Assembly: GCF_040654195.1 (NCBI RefSeq)
Contig: NZ_JBFAHM010000001.1
Span: 496,001-560,000 of the forward strand
Length of the DNA stretch: 64,000 nt
Source of the DNA: Hamadaea sp013361475
Lineage (GTDB): Bacteria > Actinomycetota > Actinomycetes > Mycobacteriales > Micromonosporaceae
Reading direction: 5' to 3'
A model generated the notes under the pieces. The model was not told the origin of the DNA. It ran no database searches and worked only from the letters and a program-made list of their open reading frames with translations. The position numbers were made by a program, and so were the translations under genes. Below, one piece after another: positions 33,819-42,229 of the stretch (position 1 is the first letter of the stretch; each line of letters starts with the position of its first letter).

Positions 33819-35225
33819 ATGCCGTCGAGGCAGGATCAGCTGCATTCCTACCAGTTCTCCGTTCAGCGCGTCGTGTCGGCGTTGGTGATGCGGGAGACCG
33901 ACCCGGCGCAGTTCCCGTTCCGCCGCGTGACGGTCGCCGGTTTCGCCAGCTTGATGATCGGCGTCGTGCTGATCGCCGGATTCGGGGTGTACGCCCTCTT
34001 CACCGGTGGGGCGTCCGAATCGTGGAAGCAGAAGACCAACGCGGTGCTGCAGGAGAAGGGGACTGGCGCGCACTACGTCCTCAAGGACGGCGTGCTGCAC
34101 CCGACTCTCAACCTCGCGTCAGCCCTCCTGTACGCGGGCGGCAACGAGCGGGCGGTCATCGAGGTGAGCGCCAAGTCGCTCGCGACGGTGCCCCGGGGAG
34201 CGATGGTCGGCATCCCGGACGCCCCGGACTCGGTGCCGACGGCCGACCGCCTCGTCAACAGCACGTGGACGGTCTGCACCGTGCCGGTGTCGGACGCGGC
34301 ATCGGAGGAAGGGGGGCAGCGGTCGCTGCTGGCCGTCGGGAATCTGCTCGGCGTCGCCGACGGCGGTACGCCGCTGACGGAGGAGACCGGGATGGCGGTG
34401 AGCGTACCGGGGGACGACGGCGCCTGGCTGATCTGGAAGCAGCGGCGCTACCTCATCAAGAACGTCAGCGAGGACGCGCTGGGCGCCCTGGGCATCAACC
34501 AGGACCCGAAGCAGCTCCCCAAGGTGGACCGGGCCTTCCTCAACGGATTCGCGCAGGGCGACCCGATCCAGGCGCCGGCGGTCTCGGGTACGCCGAACGA
34601 GCCTTCCGGCGTACGCGACTACAACGTCGGCGACGTCATGCGCTTCCGCGGCCCGGCCGGTGACCGGTATTTCGTGGCCGCCAAGGGCAGCCTGCAGGAG
34701 ATCACCCAGGTGCAGGCGGCGCTGCTGCGCCCCCGGGTCTCCCCGCCGTCCATTCAGGAGCTTCCGGATCTGGGCAAGAGCCTCGTGCCGCAGGGTGATG
34801 GCGCGCCGCCGAGCGTGCCCATCAAGGCCGTCGACCGAGGCGACTCCGCGGTGTGCGCCACTGCCGCCGACGACTCGGGCTTCTCCTCGGTCCGGTACGG
34901 CGTTCCCGTTCCGCCGGTGGCGGGTCTGATGCGTACGGCGGGCAAGAGCGCCAAGACGGGTGCCCCGCTCGCGGATTACGTGTCCGTGCAAGGCGGCCGG
35001 GGCGTACTGGTCGAGGGCTACACGGTCGCGAAGACGTCCAGCGGTGTGGTGAGTCTGGTGACCGACGCCGGGCAGCAGTTCCCGATCGGCGACGCCGGTG
35101 CGCTGGCCGCACTGGGTTTCAGCGCCGCCAAGCCGTCGAAGATGCCGGTGAGCCTGGTGGCGCTGCTCCCGCAGGGCGCGGAACTCAGCCAGACGGCCGC
35201 CGCCACGACCGTGACCCTGGGCTGA
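33819..35225 (+). CDS. eccB: Type VII secretion protein EccB
   Basis: A 468-residue membrane-anchored ESX component. A short cytoplasmic N-terminus (PSRQDQLHSYQFSVQRVVSA, the family hallmark) is followed by one helix at about 40-62 and a large extracytoplasmic repeat domain with a conserved Cys pair region (TWTVCTVP and SAVCATAA). ATG 33819 was chosen for the ribosome site and the conserved start; an in-frame ATG at 33762 adds 19 residues without family similarity. eccC and eccD, usually adjacent, are missing. Confidence 0.9.
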   Translation: MPSRQDQLHSYQFSVQRVVSALVMRETDPAQFPFRRVTVAGFASLMIGVVLIAGFGVYALFTGGASESWKQKTNAVLQEKGTGAHYVLKDGVLHPTLNLASALLYAGGNERAVIEVSAKSLATVPRGAMVGIPDAPDSVPTADRLVNSTWTVCTVPVSDAASEEGGQRSLLAVGNLLGVADGGTPLTEETGMAVSVPGDDGAWLIWKQRRYLIKNVSEDALGALGINQDPKQLPKVDRAFLNGFAQGDPIQAPAVSGTPNEPSGVRDYNVGDVMRFRGPAGDRYFVAAKGSLQEITQVQAALLRPRVSPPSIQELPDLGKSLVPQGDGAPPSVPIKAVDRGDSAVCATAADDSGFSSVRYGVPVPPVAGLMRTAGKSAKTGAPLADYVSVQGGRGVLVEGYTVAKTSSGVVSLVTDAGQQFPIGDAGALAALGFSAAKPSKMPVSLVALLPQGAELSQTAAATTVTLG

Positions 35226-35368
35226 ACTGCCCCTCAGCTCAGTTGATGGAGTTATCCACAGGGGGTGGCGTCGGTTGTTTCCGGCGGCTACCGTTCTGCG
35301 CAGTGCGTCGATCGGACGAAAGGTCGACGGTGGGGACCCGTATTTTGAGACAGGGAGCGGGGTGACAC

Positions 35369-35689
35369 ATGTCCCAGACGCAAGCTCAAGCCGCGTTCAT
35401 GGAGACAACGGCCGGCAAGTTCGAGTCGGTCAACAGCGAACTCCAGAGCATGCTGCGGACTCTGATGGGCAACCTGGAGATCCTGCAGTCCGGCTGGCAG
35501 GGCGCTGGTGGCCGTTCGTTCCAGCAGGTCAAGCAGCAGTGGAACGACGACCAGGCCAAGTTGCAGCAGGCGCTGCTCCAGACGGCCGAAGCGATCCGCT
35601 CGTCGGGTAAGAGCTACCACAGCACCGACCAGGAGTCGTCGAGCCGGATGAACAACGTCAACCGCGGCGGCATCAACCTGTCGCTCTGA
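35369..35689 (+). CDS. WXG100 family type VII substrate (CFP-10 side)
   Basis: A 106-residue helical-hairpin protein. The turn motif is W43-x-G45 (SGWQGAGG) and the C-terminal export signal Y-x3-D is Y83-D87 (YHSTD), followed by a flexible tail. Such proteins are secreted as dimers with a partner, here the next gene 17 bp downstream. GACAGGGAGCGGG precedes the ATG. The 143-bp gap from eccB suggests its own promoter. Confidence 0.88.
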   Translation: MSQTQAQAAFMETTAGKFESVNSELQSMLRTLMGNLEILQSGWQGAGGRSFQQVKQQWNDDQAKLQQALLQTAEAIRSSGKSYHSTDQESSSRMNNVNRGGINLSL

Positions 35690-35706
35690 CCTGGGGAGGT
35701 TAGTAA

Positions 35707-36003
35707 ATGTCCGACGACAGCCTTGTCGTAAATTTCGCCTCGATGCAGCAGGCGGCCGGTGACATCCAGTCCGCGCTGACGAAGCTCAACGGCTCGCTCG
35801 ACACGCTCGAGTCCGACGCCGCCAAGCTGGTGGCGACCTGGGCCGGTGACGCGCAGGAGGCCTACTCCCGGCGCCAGGCGCAGTGGCGTGCGGCTTCGCG
35901 CGACCTCACGCAGATGCTCCAGGACATCAAGGGAGCGCTCGAGGAGTCGGCGTCGCACTACCACTCGACCGAGAAGAAGAACACCGGCCTGTTCGCCGGC
36001 TGA
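35707..36003 (+). CDS. WXG100 family type VII substrate (ESAT-6 side)
   Basis: A 98-residue WXG100 protein with W45-x-G47 (TWAGDAQ) at the hairpin turn and a second YHST motif at the C-terminus (Y85-E89), so both members of the pair carry a Y-x3-[D/E] signal, where usually one partner supplies it. GGGGAGG precedes the ATG. A perfect 14-bp hairpin ends the transcript. Confidence 0.88.
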   Translation: MSDDSLVVNFASMQQAAGDIQSALTKLNGSLDTLESDAAKLVATWAGDAQEAYSRRQAQWRAASRDLTQMLQDIKGALEESASHYHSTEKKNTGLFAG

Positions 36004-36017
36004 GCTTCCAGCGAAGG

Positions 36018-36050
36018 CGGCGGCAAGGACCACGACGGTCCTTGCCGCCG
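36018..36050 (+). terminator. Intrinsic terminator of the WXG100 pair
   Basis: CGGCGGCAAGGACC (36018-36031) pairs perfectly with GGTCCTTGCCGCCG (36037-36050) around a 5-nt loop, followed by TTTCGTCGTTT. Confidence 0.8.
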
Positions 36051-36333
36051 TTTCGTCGTTTCAGCACCTGTGTCCCGTCTGGACAGTCGCCTCAGGACGG
36101 TCGGCACGAAGTGTGCCTACTTCCCCCGCTGTCGCGCCCGCCGCGAACTCCCTGCGGCTCCCCGCGGCTCCCCGCGGAGCCCAGCGAGCAGGATCCGGGG
36201 ATAACGCGGCTAAATATCGGACCAAGACAGCGATATCCCGGATATCGCGCCAGGCGCCATCGCGCCAGGCGCTAGCCGTGGGCTGTCGGCAGCGGGGCGA
36301 GGCGGAGGGGAGCGGCCGGATTGGACGGAACGC
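36051..36333. other. Repeat-rich spacer between the WXG100 genes and mycP
   Basis: 283 bp without a gene. It holds several short repeats: GCGGCTCCCC twice in tandem (36154-36173), a GATATC-CCG-GATATC palindrome (36232-36246) and CGCGCCAGGCGC twice, 15 bp apart (36246-36257, 36261-36272). These could be remnants of an element or protein-binding sites; none matches a known operator. Confidence 0.55.
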
Positions 36334-37545
36334 TTACTCGGCCGGCCGCCACCGACGGCGTGACCCGTTGAACAGGATGGACGAGCTGAGCAGCACGATG
36401 ACGGTGAGCGCCCCGCCACCGAGGGCCAGCCACAGTGCGAGTGCCTTGCGATCGGCGGCCCGCTGGCGCGCCGCCACGATCGCAGGGTCCTCTTCCCGCA
36501 TCGGCGCGGGCGGGTTCTTGAAGGCCGCTCCGAACGCCGGCACGTCGTTGACCGCCCGGACGGGGTCCACCACTCCGGCGCCGTAGGTCTTCGAGTTCTT
36601 GCCGCCGGGGGACGGGTCGGCGCTCGCCATGATCTGGCTGACGAACTGGGCCGCACTCCAATTATGGTGCGCCTGCTTGAGCAGGGCCACCGTGCCGGCG
36701 ACGACCGGGGCGGCGAAGCTGGTGCCCTGCACCTCGGTGTAGATGCCGGGCGTCCACGCGGTCAAGATGCCGCCGCCCGGTGCCGTCACGTCGACGTAGG
36801 ACCCCGTCGTGGAGTTTCCCCAGAGCGATCCGTTGCTGGTGATCGCGCCGACGCCGAGGACTCCGGGCAGGTTGGCCGGGAAGCTGTCCTTCGCCTTGGG
36901 GTCGTTGCCGACCGCCGCGACGATGACGACGTTCTTGTCCAGCGCCCGCTGAACGGCGTCGGCGAAGACCTTGTGCTTGTCCGGGTCGGCCTCGCCGTCC
37001 AGGTACGCGAACGAGATGTTGATGACGTCGGCGCCCTTGGCGACCGCGTAGTCGATGGCCTCGGCGATCTTCCGGTCGTCGGTCTTCCGGCCGTCGTCGT
37101 TGCTGCCGCCGACGGTCTCGTTGACGCGGATCGGCAAAATCGACGCGCCCGGCGCGATCCCCCGGAAGCCCGAGCGGGCGTTGCCGGCGATGAGCGACGC
37201 CACCGCCGTGCCGTGACCGCGGCAGTCCTCCTTGCCCTTGGTCGCGCCACCGGCCTCCAGGAAATCCCGGCCGGTGTCGAGAACCTGACCCTTGAGCGCC
37301 GGGTGGGTGGCCTGGACGCCGGAGTCCAGCACCGCGACCGTGACGCCCCGGCCGTCCAGGGTGGGGGGCAGCCGGTCCAACGCGAACCGCGCGAGCACCC
37401 AGTTGCCGTTGTCATCCTTCGGCGGTTCGGTGACGGGCGCCTGGGTAGAGTTCACGCCCTCGCAGTTGGCCAGGGCGGGTGCCGTCGGCACCACGGCCAG
37501 GGCCGCACCCAGCAGGGACACCGTCGCAAAAGCGCGCAGCCTCAT
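36334..37545 (-). CDS. mycP: Type VII secretion-associated serine protease (mycosin)
   Basis: A 403-residue subtilisin-family protease of the ESX system, needed for complex stability and for processing of some substrates in mycobacteria. It has a signal peptide (1 to about 26, ALA-NCEG), catalytic triad D74 (AVLDSG), H111 (RGHGTAVAS) and S276 (QGTSFAAP) with the oxyanion N214, and a C-terminal membrane helix (ALWLALGGGALTVIVLLSSSIL) with a basic end. A ribosome site (GGGGGAGG) precedes the ATG. Convergent with the WXG100 pair. Confidence 0.9.
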   Translation of the reverse strand: MRLRAFATVSLLGAALAVVPTAPALANCEGVNSTQAPVTEPPKDDNGNWVLARFALDRLPPTLDGRGVTVAVLDSGVQATHPALKGQVLDTGRDFLEAGGATKGKEDCRGHGTAVASLIAGNARSGFRGIAPGASILPIRVNETVGGSNDDGRKTDDRKIAEAIDYAVAKGADVINISFAYLDGEADPDKHKVFADAVQRALDKNVVIVAAVGNDPKAKDSFPANLPGVLGVGAITSNGSLWGNSTTGSYVDVTAPGGGILTAWTPGIYTEVQGTSFAAPVVAGTVALLKQAHHNWSAAQFVSQIMASADPSPGGKNSKTYGAGVVDPVRAVNDVPAFGAAFKNPPAPMREEDPAIVAARQRAADRKALALWLALGGGALTVIVLLSSSILFNGSRRRWRPAE

Positions 37546-37724
37546 CGGTCGCCTCCCCCAAATCCGGGGCCGATGCTATCGCAAGCGGCGACTGCGGCGC
37601 GGCTCGGCAGAAGGGCTGTCCCTGAAGAAGACCGGTGGATATCCCGCAGCGAGGTCGCCACTTGTTAGGTTGTATAGGCGCGGGGTAGCTACGCGATAGC
37701 GCACCGGAACCGTGGGAGGACACC

Positions 37725-39578
37725 TTGGCCGAGTGGCAGCCGAGCACGCAGGCCGAAGTCGCCTTGCGTGATGCGCTGCGTGCCGGGGATCAGGATCGGT
37801 ACTTCCACATCCTCTCCCAGTTGGAGCTTCTCCTGCCGGTGCCGCCCGAGGGCACGGCCCAGGGCACCGGCGGCTGGGGCACCTGGACCGCGGATCGGCG
37901 TACGCACGTGCTCGCGTTCACCTCCTACGAGGCGATGTACGCCTGCCTGGCGCAGAACGCCGGCTCGGCGCGTACGGTGCCTTATCTGCGGTTGGCCGAG
38001 CAGTGGCCGAACCATGAGTGGTGGCTGGCGGTGAATCCCGGGCTCCCGATCGAGGGCTATCTCCCGGCGTGGTTCATCGCGCAGCTCGCCCAACAGATCC
38101 GGGCCGAACTCAGCCGCCCCGAGCCGCCCCGGATGCCGCCGCCGGGCCCAGTGCGGGAGAGCCGCCCGCCTGGAATCGACTCCGGCGCGCGTAACGGCGC
38201 TCAGCCGCGCTCGCGAGCGGAACGGTTGGAGGCGCTGACCCGAGCCCAGGCCGGCGCCACCGGATACACGTCCGCGCCACCGGCCGTGAACGCGCCATCC
38301 GCTGTGCAGCCGCCGCCGATGGTGAATCAGCCCCCCGCGGTGAATCAGCCACCGCCGCCATACCAGGCGCCCCCGCCGCTGCCGACGGTGCCGCCGTCGT
38401 CTCCGACGAACCCGTCGACGTCGAACCCCCCGCCGACCAACACGCCCCCGGCCCCACCGCCCAAGCCGGAGCAGCGGCAGACCGGCGGCACGCCGTTGCT
38501 GGAGCTGGAGTCGGCCAGTCGCCCGGCCGGTGGCCGGCACGCCGACGCCTTCATCCCGGCGAACGAGGTCGAACGGCAGCTCTTCGACGCCGCCGAGGTC
38601 GACAACACCGACCTTTTCCTCTCGACACTCCTGCTGGCGCAGGTGCTCGTCCCGGTCGCGGCGAGCGCGCAATCCGTGCTCCGGCCCAGCGACCCGACCT
38701 TCGGCTGGCAGACCCAGCAGATCGACGGCCAGCCCTACGTCGTGGTCTTCACCTCGACGGAGCGGGCCGGTGGGCAGGCTGCGCAGTGCGTACGCGTGCG
38801 GTTCATCCAGCTGATCAGCGCGTGGCCCGACGAGACGTGGTCGTTCGCCGTCAACCCCGGTACGCCGGTCGGCGCGACCCTTCCCGGCGACCAGGTCGTG
38901 ACGCTGGCGAGCTGGGCCGGCCGGATGGGACTGTCGAGCGAGGAGACCTCGGAGATCCGTTCGTCGGTGCCGGCGGTGTCGCCGAAGGCCGCCCCGCCGA
39001 CGGTGATGCAGAAGCCCATCTCGCCGAGCCAGATCGGCTTCTACCTCGAACGCGGCTACGACCGGGTGTCCGGCTTCGTCCACCGGGCCCACGAGGTCGG
39101 CCAGCTCAAGACGCCGGACCAGATGCGTCAGGCGCTCGGGCTGACCTGGCAGGGTACGCCGTTCGAGGAGGACGCCGACGAGATCTTCATCCTGCGCTGG
39201 TCGGCGTACCGGCCGAGTCTGTATCGCATCCCCTACGGCGGGCAGACCGAGGCGGCGATGAAGGCGATGGAGGGCTGGGTCATCGAACGCCCGCCGTTCC
39301 GCGGCAACGGCTTCGCGCCCGGCGAGTCCAGTACGGTCATCGCCGAGTTCAAGGTGGACAGCGCCCGGCTGCCGCACGGGGCCCGGCTGCTGCGGCTCGG
39401 GGCGGACGGCGTCGAGGAGATCATCGCGGTGCTGGACGCCGACGGGCCGCGCTGGCTGCGGGTCGGGGAGTACCCGCGCAAGCCCGCTCCGGCGCCGGAC
39501 ACCGCCGGCGGTGAGGGCCGCCCGGCCGTCGAGGGCACCATCGAGGGCGAACTGGTCGGGGAGGACGAGATCACATGA
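37725..39578 (+). CDS. Double SseB-domain protein of the type VII locus
   Basis: A 617-residue cytosolic-looking protein without signal or membrane segment. Two SseB-like domains (about 10-128 and 272-405) share the end motif FAVNPGTPVGATLP / LAVNPGLPIEGYLP and are joined by a Pro-rich linker of over 100 residues with many NQPP and PPP motifs. The last 200 residues (from ISPSQIGFYLERGYDRVSGF) form a separate domain I cannot name, ending in an acidic tail. TTG start with GGGAGGA upstream. It overlaps the next gene by 4 bp. Adjacency to mycP suggests a secretion-linked role: chaperone, regulator or substrate; not decidable here. Confidence 0.65.
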   Translation: MAEWQPSTQAEVALRDALRAGDQDRYFHILSQLELLLPVPPEGTAQGTGGWGTWTADRRTHVLAFTSYEAMYACLAQNAGSARTVPYLRLAEQWPNHEWWLAVNPGLPIEGYLPAWFIAQLAQQIRAELSRPEPPRMPPPGPVRESRPPGIDSGARNGAQPRSRAERLEALTRAQAGATGYTSAPPAVNAPSAVQPPPMVNQPPAVNQPPPPYQAPPPLPTVPPSSPTNPSTSNPPPTNTPPAPPPKPEQRQTGGTPLLELESASRPAGGRHADAFIPANEVERQLFDAAEVDNTDLFLSTLLLAQVLVPVAASAQSVLRPSDPTFGWQTQQIDGQPYVVVFTSTERAGGQAAQCVRVRFIQLISAWPDETWSFAVNPGTPVGATLPGDQVVTLASWAGRMGLSSEETSEIRSSVPAVSPKAAPPTVMQKPISPSQIGFYLERGYDRVSGFVHRAHEVGQLKTPDQMRQALGLTWQGTPFEEDADEIFILRWSAYRPSLYRIPYGGQTEAAMKAMEGWVIERPPFRGNGFAPGESSTVIAEFKVDSARLPHGARLLRLGADGVEEIIAVLDADGPRWLRVGEYPRKPAPAPDTAGGEGRPAVEGTIEGELVGEDEIT

Positions 39579-39943
39579 CCGTTCGCGACGGTTACATCGC
39601 CCGGTGGCGTGGCATGGAGTACGAGGCCAGCCCGGACGGTGACGACGTGCGGATCTACCTGCCCGAGCCGGCCGAGGGGTTCGAGGAGGTACGCCCCGGG
39701 CGCTGGGTCCGGGTGCTCCCGATCGCCCAGGTCGACGACTTCTGCTATGTGCGTACCGCGTGCAGTTGGCGCGGCGAGCCGTTCATCGTGCTCGGCCGCC
39801 ACGAGAAGTGGTTCCGGGTCGAGTACACGGGCGGTAAGGCTCCGGTGGCCCGTGACCTCGGCCTCGAGGAGTTCGACTACGGCGTCTACCAGGGCTGGGC
39901 CCCGGCCGCGGACGTCACCGACCTTCGGGAAGTACGCGTCTAG
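39575..39943 (+). CDS. Small protein coupled to the double-SseB gene
   Basis: A 122-residue soluble protein with many aromatic residues and beta character (IARWRGMEYEASPDGDDVRI, FRVEYTGGKAPVARDLGLEE). I do not recognise a family. The ATGA overlap with the preceding gene implies coupled translation and a joint function. Its stop codon and that of the convergent ephE-like gene share the same CTAG (39940-39943). Confidence 0.65.
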   Translation: MTVRDGYIARWRGMEYEASPDGDDVRIYLPEPAEGFEEVRPGRWVRVLPIAQVDDFCYVRTACSWRGEPFIVLGRHEKWFRVEYTGGKAPVARDLGLEEFDYGVYQGWAPAADVTDLREVRV

Positions 39944-40872
39944 GCCTTGATCCACCGGAGGATCTCGCCGGTCACCGTCTCCGGGGTCTCCAGATGCGGG
40001 AAGTGGCCGACCTCGTCCAGCAGCCGCCATTCGTATTCGGCCAGCACGTAGCGCCCCGAGCCCTGGGCGGTCGAGGGAAGGGCCGCCGTGTCCAAGGCCC
40101 CGTGCAGTTGCAGGGTCGGCGTCACGATGGGTTCGCGAAGTTGCCGGGTGAACCGGTAGCCGTGCCAGCGCAGGACCGAGCGGAACGCCCACCGGTACGC
40201 CTCCAGCGCGCAGAACATCGCCTGCGGGATGCGCATCGCTTCGCTATACCGGTCGCGGGCTTCGGCGTACGCCTTGGTCTGCCGGAACGACGGCCCGGTC
40301 CAGGCGTCGAGCAGCGCGCCGATCGCGGCCGCCCCGTCCCGGGTGAGCTGGTGTTCGTAGCGTGGGAGCTGGAAGCGCAGGAGCTGCGCGGACGCCGTGG
40401 TCTGCCCTCGCAGGTCGGTGAGGATGGCCGAGCGCAGCCGCAGCGGGTGCGCGGCCCCGAGCACGACGAGCCGCCGCACCATGCGGGGGTGGAACGACGC
40501 GGTGGTCCACGCGATCATGCCGCCCGCGCCCGCGCCGACCAGGGCCGCGTCGCGTTCGCCGAGCGCCCGGATCAGGCCCATCACGTCGGCGGCCAGGGTG
40601 AACCCGTCGTATCCCCGGGGTGGCTTGTCGGTCGCGCCGTAGCCCCGCAGATCGACAGCGACCGCCCGGTAGCCCGCCTCGGCCAGCGCGGTCAGCTGCT
40701 CGTGCCAGGCCCACCAGAACTCCGGGAAGCCGTGCAGCAGGAGGACGAGCGGGCCGGTGCCGGCCTCGACGACGTGGAAACGCGAGCCGTTGGCATGCAC
40801 GAAACGATGCGTCCAGGGCCCTTCGACGAGTACGCAGGCCTCGTCGGTGATGCGCCGCTGATCGCTCTCCAC
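39940..40872 (-). CDS. ephE: EphE-like alpha/beta hydrolase lacking the nucleophile
   Basis: A 310-residue alpha/beta-hydrolase of the epoxide-hydrolase group. The oxyanion-hole motif HGFPEFWWAW, the acid candidate in LHGALD and the histidine in VGHFPHLE are present. At the nucleophile elbow, where the family has G-x-D-x-G-G, the sequence is VGAGAGGMIAW with Gly115 in the Asp position. Position next to nhaA and in the acs-tad-topA neighbourhood suggests orthology with M. tuberculosis EphE (Rv3670), from memory. Unless this is a sequencing error (GGC against GAC), hydrolysis through the usual ester intermediate is impossible. The GTG has TAAGCT 7 nt upstream. Confidence 0.75.
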   Translation of the reverse strand: MESDQRRITDEACVLVEGPWTHRFVHANGSRFHVVEAGTGPLVLLLHGFPEFWWAWHEQLTALAEAGYRAVAVDLRGYGATDKPPRGYDGFTLAADVMGLIRALGERDAALVGAGAGGMIAWTTASFHPRMVRRLVVLGAAHPLRLRSAILTDLRGQTTASAQLLRFQLPRYEHQLTRDGAAAIGALLDAWTGPSFRQTKAYAEARDRYSEAMRIPQAMFCALEAYRWAFRSVLRWHGYRFTRQLREPIVTPTLQLHGALDTAALPSTAQGSGRYVLAEYEWRLLDEVGHFPHLETPETVTGEILRWIKA

Positions 40873-40879
40873 GGCGGCA

Positions 40880-40885
40880 AGCTTA
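40880..40885 (-). promoter_or_regulatory. Leaderless-type -10 box of the ephE-like gene
   Basis: On the minus strand TAAGCT lies 7 nt before the GTG at 40872 and overlaps the last codons of nhaA. Confidence 0.45.
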
Positions 40886-42109
40886 ACCGTCGGGCTGGGC
40901 CCGTACGCGTCTGCGCAGGCCGGCCGCGCCGAGCAGGGCCGCCACCAGGGAACCGGCCAGCACCGCCATCTTGATCTCGTTCCGCTGGTCGCCCTCGGGG
41001 AAGGCCAGTTCGGTGATCAGGAGGCTGACCGTGAAGCCGCACCCGGTGAGCGCGGCGACCGCGGCGAGGTCGCGCCAGCGCAGTCCGTGGGGCAGTTCGG
41101 CGAGCCGGAGCCGGGTGGACAGGGCCGCCCCGCCCAGCACCCCGACGAACTTGCCCACGACCAGCCCGAGGAAGACGCCGAGGGCGACGCGGTCGGTGAA
41201 GATCCCGGCCAGCGTTCCGCTCTTGATCGGGATCCCGGCGGCGAAGAACGCGAAAACCGGTACGCAGATGCCGGCCGAGATGGGCTGCAGTGTGTGTTCG
41301 AGCCAGGTTGCCGGGGCCTCCCCCTCGCCGGGGTCGCGTTTGACCCGGGTGGCCAGCCCGATGGCGACCCCGGCCAAGGTCGCGTGGACGCCGGACGCGT
41401 GCAGCAGCACCCACGCGGTGAGGCCCAACGGCAGATAGAGCCACCAGCCCTGGAAACGCATCTGCTGGAGGGCGGCGTACGCCGCGATCGCCCCGGCCGC
41501 GCCGATCAGGGCGAGCACGTTGAGAGTGGCCGTGAAGACCGCCGCGATGAGCAGGATCGCGCCCAGGTCGTCCACGATCGCCAGCGACAACAGGAACACC
41601 CGCAGCGTCGGCGGCAGCCCCGATCCGGCGATCGCCAGGACCGCCAGGGCGAACGCGATGTCGGTCGCGGTCGGCACCGCCCAGCTGTCGGCCCCGCCGG
41701 GCGCGCCGAACGCGACCAGCAGCGCGACGGCGGCCGGCACGATCATGCCGCCGAGCGCCGCGAAGATCGGCAACATGGCCCGGCGCATGTCGCGTAGCTC
41801 GCCGACGACCAGTTCGCGCTTCAATTCGAGCCCGGCGACGATGAAGAAGATCGTCAGCAACCCGTCCTTGGCCCAGGTCTCAAGGCTCAGGTTGAGGTGA
41901 AGGCTCGCCGGCCCGACGACCGTCTCGGACAGCTGCTCATACGCGTCCGCCGCCGGAGAGTTGGCGACGACGAGGGCGATCGCGGCCGCCCCGAGCAGGA
42001 TGAGCCCACCGATCTGCTCGGTCCGGAGAAAGCGGGCAACCTCGGCGAACGCGACTTGCCCCCGTTTGGCGGTACGCCGCCGCAGCCGCCGCTGACTCGT
42101 CACGATCAT
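40883..42109 (-). CDS. nhaA: Na+/H+ antiporter NhaA
   Basis: A 408-residue membrane antiporter that expels Na+ in exchange for protons. The ion-binding aspartate pair is in SLAIVDDLGAILLIAA and the unwound helix region in PTATDIAFALAVLAIAG. About 12 helices; GLELKRELVVGELRD is a family signature. The ATG at 42109 gives a basic cytoplasmic start (TSQRRLRRRTAKRG); the open frame continues far upstream antisense to the acyltransferase gene but is not coding. The 120-bp divergent gap with the next gene holds two palindromes. Confidence 0.9.
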   Translation of the reverse strand: MIVTSQRRLRRRTAKRGQVAFAEVARFLRTEQIGGLILLGAAAIALVVANSPAADAYEQLSETVVGPASLHLNLSLETWAKDGLLTIFFIVAGLELKRELVVGELRDMRRAMLPIFAALGGMIVPAAVALLVAFGAPGGADSWAVPTATDIAFALAVLAIAGSGLPPTLRVFLLSLAIVDDLGAILLIAAVFTATLNVLALIGAAGAIAAYAALQQMRFQGWWLYLPLGLTAWVLLHASGVHATLAGVAIGLATRVKRDPGEGEAPATWLEHTLQPISAGICVPVFAFFAAGIPIKSGTLAGIFTDRVALGVFLGLVVGKFVGVLGGAALSTRLRLAELPHGLRWRDLAAVAALTGCGFTVSLLITELAFPEGDQRNEIKMAVLAGSLVAALLGAAGLRRRVRAQPDG

Positions 42110-42141
42110 GAGCTTATCGGCCCCGGCGGCGCGTCCCGGCT

Positions 42142-42189
42142 GTTCCCGGTGGGAACGGCCGGACGCCCCGCGCCGTTCCCGGTGGGAAA
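42142..42189. promoter_or_regulatory. Twin palindromes between nhaA and the acyltransferase gene
   Basis: GTTCCC-GGT-GGGAAC (42142-42156) is perfect; a second copy GTTCCC-GGT-GGGAAA lies at 42175-42189. Starts are 33 bp apart, about three helix turns, so both face the same side. They look like paired operators for a dimeric regulator of the divergent promoters. Confidence 0.55.
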
Positions 42190-42217
42190 CGGGTCGGACA
42201 TCGCGTAAGGCGCGGGA

Positions 42218-42223
42218 TAAGGT
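42218..42223 (+). promoter_or_regulatory. Leaderless-type -10 box of the acyltransferase gene
   Basis: TAAGGT lies 6 nt before the ATG at 42230, downstream of the twin palindromes. Confidence 0.45.
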
Positions 42224-42229
42224 CGGGCC

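Noticed and set aside
35252..35260. Consensus DnaA box TTATCCACA between eccB and the WXG100 genes
   Set aside because: A single site without dnaA, dnaN, clustered boxes or an AT-rich region; not evidence of an origin.
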